Below, in pieces: positions 1 to 6,740 of a stretch of 11,541 bases of DNA (its first letter is position 1; the number at the start of each line of letters is the position of its first letter). The notes under the pieces were generated by a model. That model had not been told where the DNA came from. It did no database searches and was given only the letters and a program-made list of their open reading frames with translations. The position numbers and the translations under genes were made by a program. The stretch is from NCBI GenBank assembly GCA_019114645.1, contig DXFC01000328.1, forward strand, positions 1-11,541, written 5' to 3'. The DNA comes from Candidatus Halomonas stercoripullorum (GTDB lineage Bacteria; Pseudomonadota; Gammaproteobacteria; Pseudomonadales; Halomonadaceae).

Positions 1-159
1 GCACTGATGTTTGCTGCCATGTTCAACCGCTGTGAAATTGTCGAATGCCTGTTGGCGCAGGGTGCTGACCCGCAGGCTCAAGACAGTCAGGGCATGACGG
101 CGCGTGATCTGGCCCAGGCGATGGGTGCTACCGACGCAGCGGCACAATTGGCCGGTTGA
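1..159 (+). CDS. Ankyrin-repeat protein, C-terminal fragment (5' end outside window)
   Basis: Frame 1 is open from the first base to a TGA at 157-159 and encodes 52 residues. They read as one ankyrin repeat plus a C-terminal half repeat: the ALMFAAMFNRCEIVECLL helix pair, then the LAQGADPQAQDSQGMTARDL turn, which is the typical 'LL..GADP...D..G.TA.DLA' pattern. Ankyrin repeats are protein-protein interaction scaffolds; the partner cannot be told from this fragment. The segment has no signal or membrane stretch. It is followed by a hairpin terminator, so it is the last gene of its transcript. The rest of the protein lies outside the window. Confidence 0.85.
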   Translation, partial: ALMFAAMFNRCEIVECLLAQGADPQAQDSQGMTARDLAQAMGATDAAAQLAG

Positions 160-197
160 TCGACGCATCAACTGCACTCCCAGTACCATTGGAACGT

Positions 198-229
198 AAA
201 AGCTCGCGACGGTTGCCGCGAGCTTTTTT
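198..229. terminator. Bidirectional intrinsic terminator
   Basis: AAAAGCTCGCG (198-208) pairs perfectly with CGCGAGCTTTT (217-227) around an 8-base loop, and the T-run continues to 229. Four A residues on the left arm give a T-run on the minus strand too. It sits between the ankyrin gene end (159) and the convergent iron-binding protein gene end (275), so it can serve both. Confidence 0.85.
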
Positions 230-274
230 CAAACCAGGCTTGTTTAAGCCTCTATTGGTGTGTACGAATCTGCC

Positions 275-1303
275 TTAGCGCCAGCCGACCCGGTCAAAGA
301 TACGAATGGCTTCGGGGTTGTTCTCTCCCAGCAGATTGATGTTGATGTTGTCTTTCTTGAACTCACCCCAGGAGTCGAGAACGTCATCCTTGTTGATGTT
401 TGCCACTACCGGGAACTCGTAGTTGCGGGCGGCCAGGATCTCCTGGGCGGTATCGGAGGCAAGGAACTCAAGGAAGCGGATACCGTTTTCGCGGTTGGGC
501 GCGTTATTTACCACACCGGCGCCACCCACGTTGACGTGAGTGCCCCGGTCATCCTGATTGGGGAAGATAATGGCGACTTTTTCCGCCATTTCGCGGTCGC
601 TCTCGCTGTCTCCCTTGAGCATCCGTACATAATAGTAGTGGTTGGCCACGGCCAGGTCACACTCGCCGGCGGCGACACCACGAATCTGGTCGGAGTCACC
701 CCCCTCGGGCTGGCGTGCCAGGTTGTCGACAACCCCCTGGGCCCAGGCTTCGGCTTCTTCGGCACCGTGATGCTCGATCAGTGAAGCCAGCAGTGACTGG
801 TTGTAGATGTTGTTGGAGGAGCGGATGCATACTTCGCCCTGCCAGCGAGGGTCGGCCAGGTCCTCATAGGAAGTGATCTCGCCGGGATCGACGTTTTCCG
901 GGTTATAGAAGATGACCCGAGCGCGCTGGCTGAAGCCGAACCACTTGCCTTCCGGGTGGCGCATGGACTCGGGCAGGCGCTCGTTGAGAATGTCGGACTC
1001 GATACTTTGAAACAGGCCATCCTGCTCGGCGCGCCACAGGCGGCCGGCATCAACGGTCAGCATGACATCTGCCGGGCTTGCCACTCCTTCACGCTGCATG
1101 CGCTCGATCAGTTGGTCCGAGTCGCCCTCCAGCACGTTAATGCGAATACCGGTCTCGTCAGTGAACGCCTGATAAAGAATCTGGTCGGAGTCGTAATGAC
1201 GCGCTGAATAGATGTTGAGTTCATCGGCGCTGACGCCAGCGGCGAAAGCGGAGCCGGCCACTGCGGCGGCGAAAGGGATGGCGAGACGGTAACGCTGGAT
1301 CAT
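275..1303 (-). CDS. fbpA: Ferric iron ABC transporter, periplasmic substrate-binding protein (FbpA/FutA family)
   Basis: A 342-residue periplasmic protein that captures ferric iron and delivers it to the inner-membrane permease. Residues 1-26 look like a Sec signal peptide (basic start, Ala-rich core, cleavage probably after AGVSA). The mature protein opens with ELNIYSARHYDSD, a FutA/FbpA hallmark. Likely iron ligands are Tyr37 (HYD), Tyr167 (IYNQSLLAS) and the NHYYYVR cluster (Tyr223-225), placed by family pattern. The length is normal for the family. The start has a GAGGTG Shine-Dalgarno sequence six bases upstream. The gene diverges from the ATPase gene at 1529, and the shared intergenic region holds Fur-box-like palindromes, so iron repression is plausible. 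Ferric iron is the best substrate guess; a related metal or ferric chelate cannot be excluded. Confidence 0.93.
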   Translation of the reverse strand: MIQRYRLAIPFAAAVAGSAFAAGVSADELNIYSARHYDSDQILYQAFTDETGIRINVLEGDSDQLIERMQREGVASPADVMLTVDAGRLWRAEQDGLFQSIESDILNERLPESMRHPEGKWFGFSQRARVIFYNPENVDPGEITSYEDLADPRWQGEVCIRSSNNIYNQSLLASLIEHHGAEEAEAWAQGVVDNLARQPEGGDSDQIRGVAAGECDLAVANHYYYVRMLKGDSESDREMAEKVAIIFPNQDDRGTHVNVGGAGVVNNAPNRENGIRFLEFLASDTAQEILAARNYEFPVVANINKDDVLDSWGEFKKDNININLLGENNPEAIRIFDRVGWR

Positions 1304-1333
1304 GGGGCACCTCGCAAGCGTGCGAAAGATGAA

Positions 1334-1348
1334 TGAGAATACGTTGCA
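1334..1348. promoter_or_regulatory. Weak Fur-box-like palindrome in the fbpA leader
   Basis: TGAGAAT-A-CGTTGCA has the 7-1-7 layout of a Fur box (TGATAATNATTATCA). One half matches 6 of 7 and the other only 3 of 7. It lies just downstream of the putative fbpA -10 element, where a repressor could block initiation. On sequence alone it is marginal. Confidence 0.3.
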
Positions 1349-1362
1349 TTACGTTGATCGCT

Positions 1363-1391
1363 ATTGAACCGTGTGAAACAACAAGCGTCAA
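1363..1391 (-). promoter_or_regulatory. Putative sigma70 promoter of fbpA
   Basis: Read on the minus strand, TTGACG (1391-1386) is separated by exactly 17 bases from TTCAAT (1368-1363). The -35 matches consensus at 5 of 6 positions and the -10 at 4 of 6. It predicts a start near 1356 and a leader of about 50 bases ending in the GAGGTG ribosome-binding site. Confidence 0.5.
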
Positions 1392-1447
1392 GCAGGATTT
1401 ATCATCGCAACCGCCCCAGGCGGAGCGGAAGCCAAGTCAGTAGTAAA

Positions 1448-1462
1448 TGAAAGTGAATTTCA
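1448..1462. promoter_or_regulatory. Candidate Fur box upstream of fbpC
   Basis: TGAAAGT-G-AATTTCA is a 7-1-7 inverted repeat with six of seven positions symmetric and 10 of 14 matching TGATAATNATTATCA. One base further out on each side extends the match to the 19-bp class. It lies about 66 bp upstream of the ATPase start in the divergent region of an iron importer, where a Fur operator is expected. No convincing -35/-10 pair for the ATPase gene was found beside it. Confidence 0.5.
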
Positions 1463-1528
1463 TACGTATTTGCTGTCGGTTTCGGTTAGGATGGGAGCAA
1501 GTACCATTTCACGACCAAGCTGGATCTT

Positions 1529-2644
1529 ATGACTAGTCAATCCAAGCCCATGGAAATCGAGCATGCCCCTTACCGTCAGCCGAGCGTGCTGAGCATGGAG
1601 GGTGTGTACCACCGGTTCGAAAGCCTTGTCGCTGTGCGTGGGGTCGATCTGGAAGTGGCCCCCGGCGAAGTGGTCTGTCTGCTGGGGCCGTCTGGCTGCG
1701 GCAAGACCACGCTACTCCGTATTGCTGCCGGACTGGAGGCACTCCAGCAGGGACGAGTCACACTCAACGGCCAGGAAGTGGCGGTGCCCAATGGGCGCCA
1801 TGTGCCACCGGAAAAGCGCAATGTAGGGCTGGCCTTTCAGGACTCGGCTCTGTTTCCCCATCTGACGGTGCTTGAAAACGTCACCTTCGGCTTGAAGGGC
1901 GAACCGGCACGGCAACGTCGTACCCGGGCCCAGGAACTGCTTGATCAGCTGGGTATGGGGGCATATGCCGAAAGCTATCCGCACATGCTCTCCGGTGGCC
2001 AGCAGCAACGAGTGGCTCTGGCCCGGGCGTTGGCGCCTTCACCGCAGCTCATGCTGCTTGACGAGCCTTTCTCCAGCCTTGATGCCCGCTTGCGTGATCA
2101 AATCCGTGATGACACGTTGCATGTCCTCAAGCGAGTGGGAGCCGCCACCCTGTTGGTGACCCATGACCCCGAAGAGGCGATGTTCATGGCGGATCGCATC
2201 GCTTTGATGCGTGAAGGGAATATCGTGCAGATCGGGACTCCACGAGAGCTTTACTGCAACCCTTGCGATCCGTTCGTCGCTGCTTTCTTCGGCGAAGTCA
2301 ACGAGCTGGAGGGTGAAGTACGTAATGGCAAGGTGCAGACCCCGGTAGGTTCGGTAGATGCAAGACAGCTTCCGGAAGGGAGCCGTGCGCTGGTATTGAT
2401 CCGGCCCGAGGCGTTACGGGTTACCGAGCGCAGCACCGCTTCACCGGAACACCGTTATAGCCACGTGATCATGGCCAAGCTCCTGGGGCGCAGCAGTCTG
2501 GTACACATCTGCGCCCATGGTGAAGATGGCAGCGAAGCACACCTGCATGCGCGGATTCCGGGGGTGTTCCTGCCCGCTGAGGGTCTGCAAGTCGATCTCC
2601 ATCTAGACCTCTCGCAGGTATTCGTTTTTTCCGCGTCAGACTGA
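1529..2644 (+). CDS. fbpC: Ferric iron ABC transporter, ATP-binding protein (FbpC family)
   Basis: A 371-residue cytoplasmic ATPase that would power the FbpB permease. Motifs in order: Walker A GPSGCGKTT (53-61), Q-loop Gln104 (FQDSALFPHLTV), signature LSGGQQQ (154-160), Walker B LMLLDEP (174-180), D-loop SSLD, and switch His212 (VTHDPEEAM). From about residue 255 to the end is a TOBE/OB-like regulatory domain, as in FbpC, PotA and MalK relatives. FbpC is preferred over PotA because of the FbpA and FbpB neighbours. The ATG at 1529 has only a poor Shine-Dalgarno sequence. The ATGs at 1550 and 1595 are no better placed, and the second would trim the domain edge. The gene diverges from fbpA and converges on fbpB, so it is transcribed apart from both partners. 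Confidence 0.92.
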   Translation: MTSQSKPMEIEHAPYRQPSVLSMEGVYHRFESLVAVRGVDLEVAPGEVVCLLGPSGCGKTTLLRIAAGLEALQQGRVTLNGQEVAVPNGRHVPPEKRNVGLAFQDSALFPHLTVLENVTFGLKGEPARQRRTRAQELLDQLGMGAYAESYPHMLSGGQQQRVALARALAPSPQLMLLDEPFSSLDARLRDQIRDDTLHVLKRVGAATLLVTHDPEEAMFMADRIALMREGNIVQIGTPRELYCNPCDPFVAAFFGEVNELEGEVRNGKVQTPVGSVDARQLPEGSRALVLIRPEALRVTERSTASPEHRYSHVIMAKLLGRSSLVHICAHGEDGSEAHLHARIPGVFLPAEGLQVDLHLDLSQVFVFSASD

Positions 2645-2675
2645 GCAAGGCGAAAAACAGTAACCCACAAACATC

Positions 2676-2711
2676 AAGCCGCTGACACCGTGAAGGTGTC
2701 AGCGGCTTTTT
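2676..2711. terminator. Strong hairpin terminator between fbpC and fbpB
   Basis: AAGCCGCTGACACC (2676-2689) pairs with GGTGTCAGCGGCTT (2695-2708) as a perfect 14-bp stem with a GTGAA loop. The T-run continues to 2711 on the plus strand, so it chiefly terminates fbpC. On the minus strand the T content after the stem is weaker, but it may still stop fbpB transcripts from the other side. Confidence 0.88.
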
Positions 2712-2728
2712 GGTAGTGTTTTGGCGGG

Positions 2729-4411
2729 TTAACCCTCTTTGGCTTTGGAGCCAGGGCGCGAACGGCGCATGGCCATGCTCAGGAGAATCACTGGCAGGAT
2801 GCCCACCAGGACGATGGCGAGCGATGCCGTCGAGGCTTCGGCCAGTCGCTCGTCCGAGGCCAGGGTATGTGCCCTGATCGCCAGTGTATCGAAGTTGAAG
2901 GGCCGCAGAATGATGGTGGCTGGCAGCTCTTTCATGACATCGACGAACACCAGAATGGCGGCGGCAAACAGGCTGCCGCGCATGATCGGGGTATGCACGC
3001 GCTTGAGGGTGCCGGCCGGCGTCTGGCCCAGGGTGCGCGAGGCGGCATCCATGCTCGGTGTCACTTTGCCCAGGCTGGCCTCCACGGTGTTGAAAGAGAC
3101 CGCCAGAAAGCGCACCACATAGGCGTAGATCAAGATGAATGCAGTGCCACTGAATACCAGGCCGATGATCTTGCCGTAATTGGCGTGCAGCCAGCTATTC
3201 AGCGTGCTGTCGAGCCAGGCAAAGGGGATCAGAATGCCGACAGCTACCACGGATCCGGGGACGGCATAACCCATAGAGGCGATACGTGTGGCGGTGCGGG
3301 TCAGGGGGGTGCCGTTCAGCCGTAGCCCATAGCTGAGAATCACCGCCATCCCCACGGCGATGATCGAAGCGATAGTCGCCAGGGTCAGGCTGTTCCAGGC
3401 GAAATCGAGAAAGCGTGTACCGAACAGGTTGTCACCCCGGGTGAAAGCCATCTCTGCCAGCAACCCGCTGGGAATCAGGAAGCCGATCAACACGGGTAGG
3501 GCGCAGGCAAGAAAAGCGCCGCAGGCATGCCAGCCGCGCAGCTGGTATTCGGGTAGCTGCTGGTAGCGGTTGGTGGTATGAAAGTACTTGCGCTTGCCCC
3601 GCGACCAGCGCTCCAGCAGCACCAATATGATGACAAACAGCAGCAGGCAGGCCGCCAGCTGGGCGGCAGCCACCTGTTCGCCCAGGCCAAACCAGGTGCG
3701 GTAGATACCGGTAGTGAAGGTATCGACCCCAAAGAATTGTACTGCTCCAAACTCGTTGAGTGTTTCCATTAGGACCAGTGAGACGCCGCCCACGATTGCC
3801 GGACGTGCCAGAGGAACCGCCACGGTGGCGAACAGGTTCCAGGGCCCGCGTCCCAGGGTCCGGCCCACATCAAGGACACAGACCGACTGTTCGAGAAATG
3901 CGGCCCGGGCCAGCAGATAGACGTAGGGGTAGAGTACCAAGGTGATCAGTGTGGCAGCACCGCCCAGCGAGCGGATGTTGGGAAAATAGTAGTCGCCACG
4001 ACCCCACTCGAAGATATCGCGCAGCCAGGTTTGCAGCGGCCCGGCATACTGCAGAAAATCCGTGTAAGCGTAAGCGATAACGTAGGTCGGCACCGCCAGT
4101 GGCAGCAGCAACGCCCATTCGAATATCCGGCGTCCCGGGAAGCGGCACATGACGACTAGCCAGGCGGTACCGGTGCCGATAATCATGGTGCCCAGCCCAA
4201 TGGACAGGGTGAGGTAGAGGGTATTGCTCAGGTAACGCCCCAGCACCGTGCTGGCCAGGTGTTGCCAGACACCTTCGGTGGGCATGAAGATATGCGCGAG
4301 TACGGCGACTACCGGCAGAGCGACGATGAACGCTACACACAGGACTAAAAGCGTCCATGGGCTGAGTCGCCAGGAGAGCGCTGAAAGCCGAAGGGCGGCG
4401 GATTGAGACAA
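2729..4411 (-). CDS. fbpB: Ferric iron ABC transporter permease (FbpB family), TTG start
   Basis: A 560-residue inner-membrane permease forming the channel of the importer, built as two fused permease domains with about twelve hydrophobic segments. The first domain (about 20-270) has the ATPase-contacting EAA loop near 182-209 (GRTLGRGPWNLFATVAVPLA). The second (about 300-550) has its EAA loop near 456-480 (AASRTLGQTPAGTLKRV). Fusion of two domains in one chain is the FbpB/HitB pattern. The open frame continues upstream to an ATG at 4672, but that extension is not membrane-like and overlaps tmcA. TTG at 4411 is preferred: AAGGAG lies seven bases upstream and translation begins directly before the first cytoplasmic segment (LSQSAALRLS). 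The gene converges on fbpC and diverges from tmcA. Confidence 0.9.
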   Translation of the reverse strand: MSQSAALRLSALSWRLSPWTLLVLCVAFIVALPVVAVLAHIFMPTEGVWQHLASTVLGRYLSNTLYLTLSIGLGTMIIGTGTAWLVVMCRFPGRRIFEWALLLPLAVPTYVIAYAYTDFLQYAGPLQTWLRDIFEWGRGDYYFPNIRSLGGAATLITLVLYPYVYLLARAAFLEQSVCVLDVGRTLGRGPWNLFATVAVPLARPAIVGGVSLVLMETLNEFGAVQFFGVDTFTTGIYRTWFGLGEQVAAAQLAACLLLFVIILVLLERWSRGKRKYFHTTNRYQQLPEYQLRGWHACGAFLACALPVLIGFLIPSGLLAEMAFTRGDNLFGTRFLDFAWNSLTLATIASIIAVGMAVILSYGLRLNGTPLTRTATRIASMGYAVPGSVVAVGILIPFAWLDSTLNSWLHANYGKIIGLVFSGTAFILIYAYVVRFLAVSFNTVEASLGKVTPSMDAASRTLGQTPAGTLKRVHTPIMRGSLFAAAILVFVDVMKELPATIILRPFNFDTLAIRAHTLASDERLAEASTASLAIVLVGILPVILLSMAMRRSRPGSKAKEG

Positions 4412-4418
4412 GCGGATA

Positions 4419-4424
4419 CTCCTT
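4419..4424 (-). promoter_or_regulatory. Ribosome-binding site fixing the fbpB TTG start
   Basis: On the minus strand the sequence is AAGGAG, seven bases, then TTG (4411). It is the best Shine-Dalgarno match in the 5' part of this open frame and decides for the internal TTG over the upstream ATG at 4672. Confidence 0.75.
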
Positions 4425-4485
4425 GCCGGCTGAGGCTTCGAACCCGAAATACGGAAGCAGTAATGCGAAACAGTCACGAGTGGGA

Positions 4486-4494
4486 ATGATACCA
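4486..4494 (-). promoter_or_regulatory. Possible extended -10 element for fbpB
   Basis: The minus strand reads TGGTATCAT, an extended -10 (TGn + TATCAT, five of six to consensus), about 70 bases ahead of the TTG start. A perfect TTGACA at 4528-4523 (minus) is too far away, about 31 bases, to be its -35. This is therefore a tentative call. Confidence 0.3.
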
Positions 4495-4600
4495 GTTGCT
4501 GCAAGGGGCTGCAGCTGATTGATGTCAAGGGGGGTGAGAAATAAAAGGAAAAATAGCGCAACTTTCGGCAACGCAGCAGCTTTGCACCTGGTCCGGGCAG

Positions 4601-6697
4601 TTGAAATTGCGTGGCTGGCGCGGCTTGGTGTGGCTGGCTGCAGCGGAAGGGACGGCGTTGGGGCGTGCCCATGAGCTATGGCGCGCGGGTGAGTGGCAGT
4701 CGTCCTGCTGGATCTCGCCAGTGGCGCCCGCTGGCGTAGCAAGTCACGTTTGGCTGCCTCCTGGCAAGGCACGCACGCGACTTGGCCAGGAGCATGACCT
4801 GATCATTTTCGATGCCCTGGAGGCCGGCGCTTTCGATGCCGATGCCTTGGGTGCCTTGAGTGGCACTCTGCGGGCTGGTGGTCTGCTGGTATTGTTGACC
4901 CCGTTAGTGCCACGCGACGTTACCGTGGTATCCGCAAGTCGTTACCTCGCTCGCCTGCTGCGACAGCTAGCTGGCGCTCCCGGGGTGGCGTGCTGGCATG
5001 CGGATGATGAGCTGCAGCTTCCAGTCCTGAGCGAATCACCGGGTAACGCCAAGGCTCGCTTTACCGGTAGCCACGACAAAGATTGCCTGACGGCGGATCA
5101 GGCCGAGGCAGTCGCACGCCTGGTGCGCTTGCGTAGACGTCGGCCATTAGTACTGACGGCCGACCGTGGGCGGGGTAAAACAGCAGCGTTGGGGATTGCC
5201 TGCGCCAGGTTGCTGGCCGCAGGGCAGGCTCATATCTTGGTAACCGCGCCGCGCCCGGAGGCCATAGCGGCACTCTTTGAACGCTTGATGGCGTTGCGTC
5301 CCGAGGGGCAGCGCCAGGGGAATCGCTTTGTCGAAGCCGGTGTCGGTTGCGTTGAGTTCATGGCTCCCGATGTGCTCAGCGACAAGCTGGAGCGCGGCGA
5401 GACGGGCGGTCCCGGTAGCTGGTTATTGGTCGACGAGGCCGCCGCCATTCCCGCGGCCATGCTAGGCGCGTGGCTGACGGCCTTTCCACGTATTGTCTTT
5501 GCGACTACCGTCCACGGTTATGAAGGGTCGGGGCGGGGGTTCGCGCTGCGCTTCCGCGAGCGGCTGGAGCGCCAGGCACCAGAGTGGCAACAGTATCATC
5601 TTGCTGCCCCGATTCGTTGGCGCGCCGATGACCCGCTTGAGCCACTGGTCAACCAGCTATTATTACTTGATGCCGAGCCGCCAGCGGTGGTGTCGCTGGC
5701 TCCACTGGTTTTACAACATTGGCAACAGGCCCAGCTGGCAACGGACGAGCAGGCCTTGCGCGCTGTCTTTGGCCTGTTGGTGCAGGCTCATTACCGCACC
5801 ACGCCGGGTGACTTGCAGCGCTTGCTTGATGAGCGGGGCCTCTCGATTACCACGCTGGCCTCTGACGGCCAAATCCAGGCGGTATGCGTAAGTGCCGATG
5901 AGGGCGGTTTTGCCCCCGAGCTGGCCGAGCGGGTTGCCCGGGGCGAGCGGCGCTTGCCCGGACACTTGCTGGCGCAGTCGTTGGCGGCTCATGCCGGCTC
6001 GCGTCAGGCGTTGACGGCACACCTGCGCCGTGTTCAGCGCATTGCCGTACATCCGGAGCGCCGCCGGGAAGGGCTAGGGCGGCACTTGCTGGAAGCGGAG
6101 CGCGAGGCGGCACGCAAGGCCGGTATCGATCTGTTGGGTGCCAGCTTTGGTGCCGAGCCGGGGCTGTTGGCTTTTTGGCAAGCGTTGGGGTTTTGTACAG
6201 TGCGGCTGGGGCTGTCGCGAGAGACCTCTACGGGTGAGCATGCCGTCATGGTAACGGCACCACTCAGCGCCGAGGGTAGCGCGATCAGAGCCGGGCTTGT
6301 CCGACGTTTTCGCAGCTTGCTGCCGGCGCTGCTGGCCTTCGAACTCGCCGCACTCGATCCGGAGGTGGTGTTGGCGCTGCTGCGCGAAGGTGGCAGCCCG
6401 TCGCTAGTCGAGGATGAACGGCAGGATCTCGCCGATGTGGCCGGTGCCAGACGCGAACCGGCTCTGGCGCGGCCGGCTCTCCAGGCACTGGTATGGTGTG
6501 CCGCGCAGGCACCGCCACATGAACCGGAGCTTGCCTGGCTGGCCGGTTGGGCTTTTCAAGGGCGTGATCTTGCCTGGCTGGCGGCTCAGGCCGGTGTGAC
6601 CGGGAGGCGGCAGGCGTTGGCCAGGCTGCGCGAAATAGTGGGCCGCTACCTGTCAGCCGGGGAGAATGGAGAAGTTGAGGGCTTTCCCCCGCGCTGA
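4601..6697 (+). CDS. tmcA: tRNA(Met) cytidine acetyltransferase TmcA
   Basis: Cytoplasmic enzyme making N4-acetylcytidine at wobble C34 of elongator tRNA-Met, using acetyl-CoA with ATP/GTP hydrolysis. Residues are numbered from the TTG at 4601 (698 aa). The N-terminal domain has ALSGTLRAGG (85-94). The helicase-like ATPase has Walker A TADRGRGKT (186-194), Walker B LLVDEAAAIP (275-284) and TTVHGYEGSGRGF. The GNAT domain has RIAVHPERRREGLGR (480-494), the acetyl-CoA loop, then SFGAEPGLLAFW. A C-terminal tRNA-binding tail follows. AHYRT and LAQSLAAH are family-specific. The start is uncertain: TTG 4601 has no clear Shine-Dalgarno sequence, the frame is open back to 4538, and residues encoded from an ATA at 4553 resemble the family N-terminus. 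pepD follows 43 bp downstream without a terminator, so cotranscription is likely. Confidence 0.93.
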   Translation: MKLRGWRGLVWLAAAEGTALGRAHELWRAGEWQSSCWISPVAPAGVASHVWLPPGKARTRLGQEHDLIIFDALEAGAFDADALGALSGTLRAGGLLVLLTPLVPRDVTVVSASRYLARLLRQLAGAPGVACWHADDELQLPVLSESPGNAKARFTGSHDKDCLTADQAEAVARLVRLRRRRPLVLTADRGRGKTAALGIACARLLAAGQAHILVTAPRPEAIAALFERLMALRPEGQRQGNRFVEAGVGCVEFMAPDVLSDKLERGETGGPGSWLLVDEAAAIPAAMLGAWLTAFPRIVFATTVHGYEGSGRGFALRFRERLERQAPEWQQYHLAAPIRWRADDPLEPLVNQLLLLDAEPPAVVSLAPLVLQHWQQAQLATDEQALRAVFGLLVQAHYRTTPGDLQRLLDERGLSITTLASDGQIQAVCVSADEGGFAPELAERVARGERRLPGHLLAQSLAAHAGSRQALTAHLRRVQRIAVHPERRREGLGRHLLEAEREAARKAGIDLLGASFGAEPGLLAFWQALGFCTVRLGLSRETSTGEHAVMVTAPLSAEGSAIRAGLVRRFRSLLPALLAFELAALDPEVVLALLREGGSPSLVEDERQDLADVAGARREPALARPALQALVWCAAQAPPHEPELAWLAGWAFQGRDLAWLAAQAGVTGRRQALARLREIVGRYLSAGENGEVEGFPPR

Positions 6698-6740
6698 TGG
6701 GCGGGTAAGGTAGCTCGATTAACCCAGATGCAGAAGTACC

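Noticed and set aside
260..784. Long plus-strand open frame opposite fbpA
   Set aside because: It lies antisense to a well-supported binding protein gene and has no recognisable motif; explained by the codon use of fbpA.
4523..4528. Perfect TTGACA on the minus strand upstream of fbpB as a -35
   Set aside because: No acceptable -10 lies 16-18 bases downstream (CTTGCA and neighbours); the only good -10 is about 31 bases away.
3870..4772. 300-codon minus-strand open frame overlapping fbpB's 5' half and the tmcA start
   Set aside because: It is out of frame with the permease motifs, its composition is Arg/His/Pro-rich as in a shadow frame, and it overlaps two convincing genes.
6688..6705. CCCGC/GCGGG hairpin at the end of tmcA as a terminator
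   Set aside because: Only five base pairs and no T-run, so it is unlikely to separate tmcA from pepD.
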